Below are positions 7,395-16,098 of a stretch of DNA of 28,617 nt, one piece after another. A program made the position numbers and the translations under genes. The notes under the pieces were generated by a model. The model searched no databases and was not told the origin of the DNA. It saw nothing but the letters and a program-made list of their open reading frames with translations. Origin of the DNA: a virus; IMG/VR virus record IMGVR_UViG_3300025141_000553, positions 1 through 28,617 of that record; one strand, 5' to 3'. Every line of letters starts with the position of its first letter. The stretch's first letter is position 1.

Positions 7395-8741
7395 TTACTG
7401 AATGTTTTTTGTGCCGGTTATGGAGTAATTTACCATTGACGGATTGTCGGCGTGTCTTTTTGCCTCAACCTTTCGCATTTCATACTCGTCATGGCTTATT
7501 CCCTGCCAATAGGCACCCTTGATATTAAATTTAGTAACATGAAAGCCGCGTGTCAAGTCATTTATATATTTTAAGGCGGCGATTTCGCCGAAGAGTCTCT
7601 TTCTCTTAACCGCCTCAACAGCATAAAAATCAAAATTCTCCGGAGTATGTGTATGTCCAGATTCAAGCAGCCTTGTTTTCAAAAGCACTTTCAACCAGTA
7701 CTCATCCATTTCTTCTCCGTCCGTCGGGGGCGCAGATCTTTGAACCTGAACTGTTCTTATGCGCCCAAGCACCTCGTCGTTTAAGTTAAAAGATGATTTT
7801 GTTGACGTATTGCTCTTCTCGCAAATAACATATTGCATTTCTTCATACGTACTAAATTGTGTATAGAAGATCGTATAAAGTTCTATAAACTTATTTCTGA
7901 TATTTAATAACTCATCCAAATAAGCTTTTCTATAGTATGTTTGAAATATGTTCTCGTAACTAACACCCTTATCGTTCATATATTTCTGCGCGCCGTTTAA
8001 AACTCCGCTGTTCTTCTTGTCTAGCAAACCAGATGCGAGGTTATAAACCAGGCGCCATGGCGCATTTTTATCAATCATAAACCCAAATTTTTTAACTTCA
8101 TTGACAAAAAAGAAAAAATTAGGGTCTTTAATATATTTTAAAACCTTAGCATTGTCTTGTAGGCCGAAGCCCTCGGAGGCTATATCTATCATCAGCCCAC
8201 TAGAATACGGAGAGGCGTGGACCGTCGTTATAAAGCCAGTTTTTGTCAAGGGAAACTTATCTATGATACGAATACTATATCGTAAAAATTCCCTAACAAA
8301 ATCCTTAAAGCTGCTTATTTTCTCGTATCTTCTGTTGATGCTTAAGTAGGAGTCAACAAAGTTAGTATACATCTGGTCTATATGATTCCTATATCCGGTT
8401 TCCAGATCACCAGAACTCCACGCTTTCATAACCCTAAGCTTGGGACTATATAGGCCATCTCTGTTGATGAGTCCTGCAGTGCCCACCCTATTAATATTCT
8501 TTTTCATGTCGTCAAAAGCATCGCAAACAAAATCTACTGCAAAGTGGGTTCCCTTGCGGCCACCGTAGATAGTCTTAAGATTGGAATCATCTAATATGAC
8601 AGCATCTCCCTCGCGGTCGACCCTTCCATAAAAAAGATGTTTCCTTTGAATATCAAAATTTTCGACACCAGGAAAATTTGGGTAAAAATCATTTAGATTA
8701 TTCTTAGAATTAAAGATTGCTTCTACTACATTTTGACCCAT
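7395..8741 (-). CDS. Large hypothetical protein, likely virion or baseplate associated
   Basis: A 448-residue protein I cannot assign to a named family. It is rich in aromatic and charged residues, without signal peptide or membrane helices. Segments that stand out are FYPNFPGVENFDIQRKHLFYGRVDREGDAV near 19-47, INRDGLYSPKLRVMKAW near 92-108, and the helical block YLDELLNIRNKFIELYTIFYTQFSTYEEMQYV. The C-terminus includes NIKGAYWQGISHDEYEMRKVEAKRHAD. Its ATG directly abuts the stop of the 942-residue hub candidate, and both are likely co-translated, so a baseplate or tail role is the best guess. It is the last gene before the polymerase. Confidence 0.7.
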   Translation of the reverse strand: MGQNVVEAIFNSKNNLNDFYPNFPGVENFDIQRKHLFYGRVDREGDAVILDDSNLKTIYGGRKGTHFAVDFVCDAFDDMKKNINRVGTAGLINRDGLYSPKLRVMKAWSSGDLETGYRNHIDQMYTNFVDSYLSINRRYEKISSFKDFVREFLRYSIRIIDKFPLTKTGFITTVHASPYSSGLMIDIASEGFGLQDNAKVLKYIKDPNFFFFVNEVKKFGFMIDKNAPWRLVYNLASGLLDKKNSGVLNGAQKYMNDKGVSYENIFQTYYRKAYLDELLNIRNKFIELYTIFYTQFSTYEEMQYVICEKSNTSTKSSFNLNDEVLGRIRTVQVQRSAPPTDGEEMDEYWLKVLLKTRLLESGHTHTPENFDFYAVEAVKRKRLFGEIAALKYINDLTRGFHVTKFNIKGAYWQGISHDEYEMRKVEAKRHADNPSMVNYSITGTKNIQ

Positions 8742-11570
8742 CTATCTCTTTCCTTGCGCTGTTTGTGTGCCAATTACTTTAGTTTCATATTTTCCCGGTG
8801 TTATAGTCGACTGTACCTTGCCTACCAAGTGGTACCCACCTAAATTCATTTGATATGCTAAGGATCCTGCGTCCTCAATTGAACCTAGGCCGGCGAGACT
8901 GGGGTTAACATAATAATACATCCCCGGACTAAACAAGGATGTTCCAATAAGGCTTAAGTCTGTGTTATACGGTAGTTTAAGCTGTGCCATTTGATCAACA
9001 CCTTGTTCTTCGGCCTGTTGAGACCTTAACTCCGTTAAGAAGTTAATATTAACCTTTTTGAATGTCATATCTTTGAGAAGGCCCATGTCAGAGCCAATAT
9101 TAAAATGATATATACCGTCTTTCACGTCCTCAGCGGGATCTCCCCCTCGTTCAAGCAGTGACTTCGCTGTTGTCATATATATCAACAAATAATCATATGA
9201 AGTTTTGATCATTGACTCGGTAGATATTGGCTCAGTCACCTTGCTGGTATACTCTTGTTTAAATTCAGCACTATCTATATCAATAACGCGGCGCTTTGGT
9301 AGAAGCTCCTCTATTTTTCCAACTCTCCTCCCGCATATCATATGGTCAGACCCACCAAAGTCGACTTGTTTACCGGGCAAGGTCAGGGCGAGCATGCTAG
9401 CCCGAGTTTTATCAACCTTGAAAGACTTTGGCATGCCCACTCCCAGCGCTGGGACGACTAGGTTGTTTATCAAGCTGGTTATAAAGCTGCCCAGCGGCAT
9501 TTGTGATCTCCGGCGCCTGACGATTTTATTAATAAACCAAGCTCTAAAATAATTAAAAGACACAGGGAATTGAGCCATGTTAATTCTTTTTATGTTCCCG
9601 TTAGAATCTTTATACTCCATTGGTCCAAGTAGGATACGGGCATTTTTAAGAGGGTACCCTAATGCTGTATTTTTGTCGTCTGGCGGGAAATAGGATTCTG
9701 TTCTAAACACAGAGCGCATATCGTGGGGCCCTGGTGGTCCAGTGAACTCAACATTTTCTTTGAAATTTATCACCCCCATACCAGCATTTTTGCATGCCAA
9801 TTCAATGATGTCACCAAGATATATAAAATAGAATTTATGATTCTTATTCGTTGAACCAAGCACCCCCTTTCTAGCTGGATCAGGCTTTTTCTTTTTCTGA
9901 TCTTTTTCGTCGTCTTTTGATTCAGACTCTACATCAATGGCAGCAGCAATTTCTTGAGCTGCGTCATTCGCAATTTTTGGATCAATTGGATCAACGCGGT
10001 GGCATCTATTAATTAAAACGCCAGTTGAGCCCTTGCCTATGGCAGTTGTTTTAGAAAGAAGATTTTCTTCTTCTGTTATATTATTTTTTTCAATGCCTCT
10101 GGCAGTGGGATCATCCTTAAAAATTATGCCTTTTGACGTTGCAATAGTATCCGCATCTGCGTTGATGCAGAAAAGCCGAGTGCCATCTGAATCTTTTGAC
10201 TCATCGTTACCTGTAATGATCTGGTCTACAAAACTTTTGTAAACATCCTTCTTAAAAGCCCCTATTTTCTTTTTTATTGCTGCGATGGCGGCGTCAATAA
10301 TTTTGTCGTCTTTAAACCAGCCGAAGATAAGTTCGTCATTTTCTTTGATTTTGTCGATGGAAATCCCAACGATTTTCGGATCGATCTCTTTTAAGACAAC
10401 ATTTTTAAAGAAAGTATCCTCCCGGAACATCTTTCTGGCCTTATCTCTTGATTTACACTTATCATCTTTACAGCCGGCGCTTTTTAACTCTTTATGAATA
10501 GAGCCAAGTTGTGCTATCATCTTCGAAACACGAGACATATTATATTGAGCGTCCGCTCTCTTAGATACTGTAACCCCTCCGCTATTTGTAATTCTAAAAG
10601 TGTTTTGAAAAATATTAACCTGATTTGATCCTATTACCGTTTCTATTCTCCCCCGGTAGGTCGCTGTTAAATCAACTTGGCCGTTCTTTTTGATTTTAAG
10701 ATCATAATCCAGCAAACAAAGGGCCACTATAAGATTCATCTTTTCTATATTGGCGATATTTCTGATATCATCTTGTGTGAGGTTCAGGCCGTTTAGTTGT
10801 TCTTTTGAGGGCGCCGTATAGCCCATCAATGCTTTTATCTCATAGTGTTTTGGGTTATAAGTTTCCGTATTCCTATCAATTTTTGCCGGGGCCCAAGTGA
10901 TTAAATCCAAATAACGAAGGCCGCCTTTAGAAAAATGCGGTTCACCAGGAGGGCTAGCTTGTAAATCTTTCAAGCTTTTAAAAGTTAAACTTAATTTACA
11001 ATTAATATTGTTCTCTATTATACCGTGAGCCTCGCCATTTTGGTCTATGCTAAAAGACTTTAGGCCGATGTTGCGCCAAGAGGGTTTAGTGCTTTCATAG
11101 GCCAAGTAGTCTTGCACCGTAGCGGCCGTTTCTTGACCAAAACTATCTGAAAATCTAAATTCTTTATAACAGGGTGTGGGCAAAGCAGCTATTTTAGTAT
11201 CGTCAACAGGCCCGTCCTCTTGATATAAAGCCTCTTCATAATTAACTTTGTATATTCTAATTTTTGGCTGCATTAAAGACAAGGCAGACGTCTTAATCTT
11301 ATAAAACACATCAATGTTATCAATGCCCCGCAACTTGTTGACTATTTGTATAGGGTTGCCATTAATTTGTCTAAATGTTTTATACTGAAAGAGGTGCTTG
11401 TTAGCTGTGTAATAAGTTGCTGCCTTATCTATATTCCGTGAAAGGATATACTGCTCTAGATTTGAAACATTCCTGTCATCATTGGTGATTTTCTTTTTGT
11501 CTTTTACCTTCTGCTTCTTCGCAGAAGAGACTTTGCCCGTGCCGCCGGGAGTTGTAATATCTTTAGCCAT
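8742..11570 (-). CDS. Baseplate hub candidate / large virion structural protein
   Basis: A 942-residue protein. The last 100 residues carry a pattern typical of gp27/gpD-type hub proteins: LSLIGTSLFSPGMYYYVNP, then LGGYHLVGKVQSTITPGKYET. Family members usually show a G-x-P/S-L-F-x-PG segment followed by a G-Y-x-V strand and a closing G-x-Y/F-x-T strand. The N-terminus (2-35) is lysine-rich and probably disordered. Internal charged inserts occur near residues 370-385 (GCKDDKCKSRDKARK) and near 550-580 (SESKDDEKDQKKKKPDPARKG). Position supports a hub: tape measure, 301-residue protein, LysM protein, then this gene, as in many contractile phages. It is far longer than T4 gp27 (391), so it may include extra domains. 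The ATG at 11570 has AGGA eight bases upstream inside the preceding gene's end. Confidence 0.6.
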   Translation of the reverse strand: MAKDITTPGGTGKVSSAKKQKVKDKKKITNDDRNVSNLEQYILSRNIDKAATYYTANKHLFQYKTFRQINGNPIQIVNKLRGIDNIDVFYKIKTSALSLMQPKIRIYKVNYEEALYQEDGPVDDTKIAALPTPCYKEFRFSDSFGQETAATVQDYLAYESTKPSWRNIGLKSFSIDQNGEAHGIIENNINCKLSLTFKSLKDLQASPPGEPHFSKGGLRYLDLITWAPAKIDRNTETYNPKHYEIKALMGYTAPSKEQLNGLNLTQDDIRNIANIEKMNLIVALCLLDYDLKIKKNGQVDLTATYRGRIETVIGSNQVNIFQNTFRITNSGGVTVSKRADAQYNMSRVSKMIAQLGSIHKELKSAGCKDDKCKSRDKARKMFREDTFFKNVVLKEIDPKIVGISIDKIKENDELIFGWFKDDKIIDAAIAAIKKKIGAFKKDVYKSFVDQIITGNDESKDSDGTRLFCINADADTIATSKGIIFKDDPTARGIEKNNITEEENLLSKTTAIGKGSTGVLINRCHRVDPIDPKIANDAAQEIAAAIDVESESKDDEKDQKKKKPDPARKGVLGSTNKNHKFYFIYLGDIIELACKNAGMGVINFKENVEFTGPPGPHDMRSVFRTESYFPPDDKNTALGYPLKNARILLGPMEYKDSNGNIKRINMAQFPVSFNYFRAWFINKIVRRRRSQMPLGSFITSLINNLVVPALGVGMPKSFKVDKTRASMLALTLPGKQVDFGGSDHMICGRRVGKIEELLPKRRVIDIDSAEFKQEYTSKVTEPISTESMIKTSYDYLLIYMTTAKSLLERGGDPAEDVKDGIYHFNIGSDMGLLKDMTFKKVNINFLTELRSQQAEEQGVDQMAQLKLPYNTDLSLIGTSLFSPGMYYYVNPSLAGLGSIEDAGSLAYQMNLGGYHLVGKVQSTITPGKYETKVIGTQTAQGKR

Positions 11571-11571
11571 C

Positions 11572-11907
11572 TTAATATCCTATATAAAATAAAACAGTCT
11601 CAAGAGGAACTGGTATGTATACCACTTCGCCTAAGCTTAAATGAAATTCAGTAGGTTTTTGATTGTAGAATGCAATGACCCACCACATCTCTGGGTTGTT
11701 ATAATATTCATCTGCTAATTTAAAAAACCTGTCTCCTGTCGACCATATATGTGTAATACTATTAAATTTAGACATGTCATCAACAGACGGATGCTTGAAG
11801 GTGGGTGTATTAAATTGCCTAATCTGATCCATCCCCCTTGTTTTCTTAAGGAACCTCTTATAAACCTCTCGATCATTAAGAAATACTCTTTGGTTTTTAT
11901 ATCTCAT
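11572..11907 (-). CDS. 53: LysM-type baseplate protein, gp53-like
   Basis: A 111-residue protein. The second half, STGDRFFKLADEYYNNPEMWWVI followed by AFYNQKP and LGEVVYIPVP, follows the LysM pattern: a strand-helix start (GDRFFKLA), an aromatic-rich second helix (MWWVIAFYN), then a G-x-V-x-Y-I-P strand. T4 gp53, a baseplate wedge subunit, and the P2 gpX family carry such modules. The protein would help build or close the baseplate around the tail tube end rather than bind cell wall, because it has no export signal or catalytic domain. It lies between the 301-residue tail protein and the hub candidate. The start ATG follows AGGAAAAACTATA. Confidence 0.75.
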   Translation of the reverse strand: MRYKNQRVFLNDREVYKRFLKKTRGMDQIRQFNTPTFKHPSVDDMSKFNSITHIWSTGDRFFKLADEYYNNPEMWWVIAFYNQKPTEFHLSLGEVVYIPVPLETVLFYIGY

Positions 11908-11943
11908 TATAGTTTTTCCTATTGCATCCCTGTTTAACCTTTG

Positions 11944-12849
11944 CTAGCTAGTTGGAGGGGTCTCTATTCCACGATCATCATTTAAATCCTGTACATCTAA
12001 TTGATCTTTTTTATTATGTATTGACCCAGGCGCAGCGTTGGCTGTTGCCGGTGGCGACGCATCCTCATATACCGGACCGGATGATGGCATGTCTGCTGTA
12101 TCGCGCACCAAACCAAAATCATATGGATAGCCTGTCGCTCCAAGCCCGCCTCTCCACTGGCCGGTGTTGAAGTCCCAGCCCAATGAATGATCATGGACGA
12201 TATCTAAATTGCAATTCAACTTCATTAATTTAGGAACGAGAATGTTCTTGCCGGCATTTGTGCTGTTTTCAAAACCTGCTGCTTTTATTAGCCCAAAGTC
12301 ATCCTGAAAGGGTTTTATACTAACAAACCCCATACTAGTATCATGTGTGACATTCAAACCTTGAATCACACAAAGGATACCTTGGCCATCGCTTGTTGGG
12401 GACGATATTAAATTAGCATATCTCACACGAAACAGAGGAGATGCTGCAATAGAAGTTGCGGTGCCAGTCTCTTTATAAGAGGGGTAAAGAGAGGCCATTA
12501 ACCAACTTAAATTATTTAAATTATCTAGAGCCATGGCTTTAGAACTAGCTGGGAGGGACCAAGAAATACCTATTGTTCTTTTGCTTTTACTCCATATGTA
12601 AAATGGATCCGTGCGCCCGAAGGGCTGCTCTGCGGTGTGTGATGATTGAATTTTATCTGACATGCTGTCGATATATGCTATAAACTGAATGATTGGGGGT
12701 CTCTTAATGTGCACCGGTATAATTTCTAATAACGTCCCGGCCTCGGCGGGGGCAGAGCTATTAAAATCATTCTTCTTGAACTTAACATTCTGAAAAGTCT
12801 GTTTCCCGCCAGCGTGGGCGGCGGTTTCTGTTTGAAAAAATTTAGGCAT
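11944..12849 (-). CDS. Tail/baseplate structural protein
   Basis: A 301-residue protein next to the tape measure. The central part reads as a folded beta-rich domain: IPVHIKRPPIIQFIAYIDSMSD, then GRTDPFYIWSKSKRTIGISWSLPASS, then a helix ALDNLNNLSWLMASLYPSYKE. It continues with FRVRYANLI and ILCVIQGLNVTHD. I have seen this layout in phage tail and baseplate proteins encoded between tape measure and hub, where tube-initiator (gp48/gp54-type) functions are expected, but I cannot assign it to either. The last 70 residues are Pro/Ala/Asp-rich and probably disordered. The start ATG has GGAG eleven bases upstream. Confidence 0.65.
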   Translation of the reverse strand: MPKFFQTETAAHAGGKQTFQNVKFKKNDFNSSAPAEAGTLLEIIPVHIKRPPIIQFIAYIDSMSDKIQSSHTAEQPFGRTDPFYIWSKSKRTIGISWSLPASSKAMALDNLNNLSWLMASLYPSYKETGTATSIAASPLFRVRYANLISSPTSDGQGILCVIQGLNVTHDTSMGFVSIKPFQDDFGLIKAAGFENSTNAGKNILVPKLMKLNCNLDIVHDHSLGWDFNTGQWRGGLGATGYPYDFGLVRDTADMPSSGPVYEDASPPATANAAPGSIHNKKDQLDVQDLNDDRGIETPPTS

Positions 12850-12864
12850 TTAATTAAATCTCCG

Positions 12865-15000
12865 CTATAGGCCTAGGTTGACGTTATCTAATACGGCTGT
12901 GCCAAAATTTGGATCCAGCTTAAGTTCAAACTCTCCGCCAGGGCCCGGGCCAATACCGCCTGCTTCCTCCAGCATCTCAGTTAGCTTCTTCGTTGCTTTA
13001 GTATTTTCTTCAATGGCTTTTGTGCTAGTCTCGGGGGTTAGAACATCCAATACGTTCTGTACTGTCTCTCGCACCGGCCCAACCACATTTTCCACAGTCG
13101 GCGTTGGTGCCGGCGTTTCCCCAGCTGGCAACACGCCGGAAGAAGACCCCATATTTGCTAGGCCTTGAGCCATTTCCGTCTGAAGCCCCAGCGCGGCGAT
13201 GCCGGTGGTGGCCTCGATGACGCCCTTAGCTACACCAAGTGTACCTTTGGAAACATTTTTTATATCCGCGGCCATATTCGCCATTTGTGTAAATGAACCA
13301 AGGAGGCCCATAGCTGACTTTTCACTAGACTTGGTCGAATTTCTAACTTTTTCAAAGGCAGCAAACATTGTTTTCGCGCCTTGGCCGGCAGCGACACGAG
13401 ATTTCTTAACAAATTCTCGAAATGCGCCGCCTGTGCTAGAAAGATTCTTCTGAAGTTTTTCACCAGATGTCATTGTATTTTCAATTTGCTTTTCAAGTTG
13501 TTCCTGCGACATTGCCGCGGTATCAATACCAGCAGAAATGGCCTCATAGTCCTCTTTTCCACCCAATAGTTTTCCTGCGGCCTCGACATCTAAACCCAAA
13601 GTACTAGCTATGACTTGTTTCACACGGCGATCGGCATCTTCAAAACTTACGCCGGCGGCATCCATGGCTTCTTGAATCATGCTGATCTTATCAGCCGGGT
13701 CGGCATGGACTAGAGCATTAACATCTATTAAGGTATCACCCATCACAGCATTAAAAGCTTGAGCGGCGTTTGCGGCGCCTTTAAAGGTATCAAGACGGCC
13801 GGCTAATTTGCCTAGTTCGCCCACAGCCATGCCGGTTGCGATCGATTGTGCTTCCAAACCAGCGAAGACCTCAACTGCGCGATCACCGAACTGAGCTAGT
13901 GTAGGCATTAAGCCAGTGAAATCTTTCATGGCCTGGCCAACGTTGATACCTAGAGATTTAGACACACTTAACAACGATTTAACAGATTTTGTAGCCTGCA
14001 TTGGTGTTTGCTTAAGGGACTTGGTGAAAATGTTAAGAGCTTTTGTAGACGTCCCTATGTCAACACCAAGTTTGCCCATCCCAGCAACTAGGTTGGCCGT
14101 GAAGGCCGCGGCCTCCGGATGAGCCTCCATGAAGGCCGGCCGGAATAACATAACATTGTTTAAAATGCCCTTCATCGCGTCGCCGGTTTCCTTAGCTGTA
14201 ATCCCGACATTGATTAACGGCCGTTCCATGCCCTCCGGAAACAGGCCTGGCTTACCCATTGCATATAAAGGATCAAGTGCATAAGTAAAAGTGTCGTATA
14301 AATCTTCTGAAAAAAGGCCAGTGGTTTTTGCAATACCTCTGAAATTTTTATCAATTGCTGGGGCCATCCCTGCCAGGCCGGCCTTGATTGCGCCCATGCT
14401 AACTTCCATATTTACACCGAACTTAGTCATGGCTAAGGACATAGCAGCAAAATGTGGAGACTGGGCGAGGCCCTGAATCATAAACAAAGCGCCTCTGCCG
14501 GCCGAGATTCCCGTGTCCAGACCGGTCTTCAGTGCGTCAGTCACCGTACCAATCTGCATTACAGTATCTTTGCCGCGCTTTCGGGCGTTCTCGATGGCTT
14601 TATCAGTTTCAGTATTAGACTCTTTCAGCATCTTGAGCCGGCCTTTCTCGGCCTTCTTACGCTGTTCGGCCGTGGATGCTATGAGCTTCCGAAGCTTCTC
14701 TTCTTGTGTCCCCTCTTTCTTTTTAAGTACCAGGATCCTTTTCATGTGTTCTATTTCAGCCTGTAGGGCAGCTTGCTTTTTCTTGTCCGTCTCTCCCTCC
14801 GCACGGCGTTTCTGGGCTTCAATATTTTTTTCAGTTACTTCATTAAGATTTTCAAAAAGCTTTGTTGTGTCAAGGAGGGCCATGGCCTGGGTGGTGTTGA
14901 GGTCGTCCGAATGTTTGCTTAAATCCTCCATCAGCTGTATTCGCACTCTCAGAAGTTCGTTGAACGCTTCCTGTGTCATGATGTCTTTCTTGTCTGCCAT
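12865..15000 (-). CDS. Tail tape measure protein
   Basis: A 711-residue protein that would fill the tail tube and set its length. Residues about 50-155 are a long charged coiled coil (KRRAEGETDKKKQAALQAEIEHMKRILVLKKKEG and onward). Residues about 155-215 are hydrophobic, Gly/Ala/Met-rich (ISAGRGALFMIQGLAQ, FAAMSLAMTKFG), the type of segment that enters the membrane during DNA delivery. The rest is Ala/Gly-rich helix with KSVKSLLSVSKSLG-like turns, as in many tape measures. A Pro/Thr-rich linker and short coil end the protein. With the usual rule of about 1.5 angstrom per residue, a tail near 105 nm is expected. It follows a terminator and a candidate promoter, so it likely begins the baseplate transcript. 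Confidence 0.85.
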   Translation of the reverse strand: MADKKDIMTQEAFNELLRVRIQLMEDLSKHSDDLNTTQAMALLDTTKLFENLNEVTEKNIEAQKRRAEGETDKKKQAALQAEIEHMKRILVLKKKEGTQEEKLRKLIASTAEQRKKAEKGRLKMLKESNTETDKAIENARKRGKDTVMQIGTVTDALKTGLDTGISAGRGALFMIQGLAQSPHFAAMSLAMTKFGVNMEVSMGAIKAGLAGMAPAIDKNFRGIAKTTGLFSEDLYDTFTYALDPLYAMGKPGLFPEGMERPLINVGITAKETGDAMKGILNNVMLFRPAFMEAHPEAAAFTANLVAGMGKLGVDIGTSTKALNIFTKSLKQTPMQATKSVKSLLSVSKSLGINVGQAMKDFTGLMPTLAQFGDRAVEVFAGLEAQSIATGMAVGELGKLAGRLDTFKGAANAAQAFNAVMGDTLIDVNALVHADPADKISMIQEAMDAAGVSFEDADRRVKQVIASTLGLDVEAAGKLLGGKEDYEAISAGIDTAAMSQEQLEKQIENTMTSGEKLQKNLSSTGGAFREFVKKSRVAAGQGAKTMFAAFEKVRNSTKSSEKSAMGLLGSFTQMANMAADIKNVSKGTLGVAKGVIEATTGIAALGLQTEMAQGLANMGSSSGVLPAGETPAPTPTVENVVGPVRETVQNVLDVLTPETSTKAIEENTKATKKLTEMLEEAGGIGPGPGGEFELKLDPNFGTAVLDNVNLGL

Positions 15001-15027
15001 AGCTAGCTTAAACCCTCATCGCTATCT

Positions 15028-15036
15028 ATAAATAGT
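15028..15036 (-). promoter_or_regulatory. ACTANTTAT candidate late promoter (site 7), tape measure
   Basis: The minus strand reads GCTGACTATTTATAGATAGC, 27 bases before the tape measure ATG and directly downstream of the terminator at 15054-15082. Terminator followed by this element also occurs at 24741/24655 and 22855/22802. Confidence 0.55.
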
Positions 15037-15053
15037 CAGCAAGATAAAATAAG

Positions 15054-15082
15054 AAAACCCTATGCGTACAACATAGGGTTTT
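15054..15082 (-). terminator. Intrinsic terminator after the gp26-like/short-frame pair
   Basis: On the minus strand AAAACCCTATG and CATAGGGTTTT form a perfect 11-bp stem with a 7-base loop, followed by CTTATTTTATC. It overlaps the TAA of the short frame and would end the sheath-tube-chaperone transcript before the tape measure. Confidence 0.85.
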
Positions 15083-15242
15083 AACTTTTAGCATTCTCGA
15101 TTGCTTCTCTTTGAAGATCAAAGTGTTCTCTTAGCTTAGCTAGATACCAACGTCGTAAACCTACCGGTAAATTATAGGCCTCGATGAAGCTCCAGCCGCC
15201 GTGAAACTGAAGTATGAAGAACTCTTCATATACAGCTTCCAT
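15081..15242 (-). CDS. Short tail-assembly-chaperone-like frame (possible frameshift extension)
   Basis: A 53-residue frame starting MEAVYEEFFILQFHGGWSF and ending EAIENAKS. The core HGGWSFIEAYNLPVGLRRWYLAKLREHFD looks like a real folded helical protein. Its frame is +1 relative to the gp26-like gene. It stays open upstream through the T7 run at 15261-15267, reading FFGLGEEYMEAV, so the Met may be internal. It lies between the tube/gp26-like genes and the tape measure, the position of tail assembly chaperones (lambda G/GT, P2 E/E') whose second part is made by ribosomal frameshifting. Independent initiation is also possible because AGGTGA lies seven bases before the ATG. Confidence 0.72.
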   Translation of the reverse strand: MEAVYEEFFILQFHGGWSFIEAYNLPVGLRRWYLAKLREHFDLQREAIENAKS

Positions 15243-15249
15243 ATACTCT

Positions 15250-16080
15250 TCACCTAGGCCAAAAAAACTCCGCAGAAAGCGGAACCTCCACTGTTTGTGT
15301 TTTTAAACAAGCGTGGCATGCGATGCTCTCAGATAATTCCACTCTTGGTGTCAGAGACGAATATAAATCTCTTAAATACTTCGAGTCGGCGGCCGGCATA
15401 TTTTCAACAAAATTAATAACGTCACTGTAGCTACTTTTATCATTAACTGCTACGATAAAGGTGGCCAACATGCCAGTAATAGTGTTTGCTCTACTCTCCG
15501 AATCATCATCCAAATATTTCTTTTCCTCTTGACCAGTGATCGGCGAGATCGACACCTTCATTTTAGAAATTGGTAATTCTACGTCAAAAGTCTTATGCTC
15601 TTCGCTAAAAATAACATTGTTTTCATGTAAATATCTCTCGTCAAAACAATTGCCTGTAATCTCTGCTTCTTTTAAGTCATAAACAAACTCTATTCTGTTT
15701 GTGCACGAGACACACGGTACAGATGCGTTATACTCATTACCATATCCAGAAATTCTAGCTGCTATTATAATGGCAGTCTTATCAGCCAACAGTAGACTGA
15801 TTGGATCAACATCTTCAACAATCAAACTCTCCAAAAGACGATCAATCATGATGCCTTTTTTAATTAAAGCTTGCGAAGACAGTATATCCTCATCTTTAGC
15901 CGTCATAAACTTAATTTCAACCGTTTCTTGGTTAAAAAGTGGGTGTCCTTCGGGATAAAACACCCCTTTGGACGGCAGCTCAACAAATTCAGTCGGGACC
16001 ACATAAGCCAAATTGGCTGACGATGCGGCAGCAGGCTGGGGGCGAGCTTGGGGCCCCGTGCGCCTCTGATTATTTCTCAT
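15250..16080 (-). CDS. 26: gp26-like baseplate hub / tail assembly protein
   Basis: A 276-residue protein of the T4 gp26-like type (T4 gp26 is 208). The N-terminal segment VELPSKGVFYPEGHPLF (33-49), then TVEIKFMTAKDEDILSSQALIKKG (53-76), is the hallmark I use. Two CxxC pairs, C123-C126 (VPCVSCTN) and C255-C258 (CHACLK), could form a zinc ribbon. The protein ends EFFWPR, right behind a run of seven T that allows a shift into the next frame. The location between tube and tape measure suggests a tail-assembly-chaperone role rather than, or besides, a hub role. The first 25 residues are Pro/Ala/Arg-rich and probably disordered. Start ATG has GAGAGG at normal spacing. Confidence 0.75.
   Translation of the reverse strand: MRNNQRRTGPQARPQPAAASSANLAYVVPTEFVELPSKGVFYPEGHPLFNQETVEIKFMTAKDEDILSSQALIKKGIMIDRLLESLIVEDVDPISLLLADKTAIIIAARISGYGNEYNASVPCVSCTNRIEFVYDLKEAEITGNCFDERYLHENNVIFSEEHKTFDVELPISKMKVSISPITGQEEKKYLDDDSESRANTITGMLATFIVAVNDKSSYSDVINFVENMPAADSKYLRDLYSSLTPRVELSESIACHACLKTQTVEVPLSAEFFWPR
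15261..15267 (-). other. Candidate programmed frameshift site (T7 run)
   Basis: The minus-strand sequence GCG GAG TTT TTT TGG CCT AGG TGA ends the gp26-like frame. Skipping one T (+1), or slipping back two, continues as Gly-Leu-Gly-Glu-Glu-Tyr and then the 53-residue frame, giving a product of about 332 residues. The +1 frame has a stop near 15300, so any shift must happen between there and 15250. A homopolymer miscount in the assembly (six T instead of seven) would produce the same fusion. Confidence 0.45.
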
Positions 16081-16098
16081 TTATGCCTCTCTTTTTCT

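Noticed and set aside
14513-15031. 172-residue plus-strand frame over the tape measure start
   Set aside because: Antisense to the coiled-coil region, low-complexity Ser/Phe/Leu composition, no supporting signals.
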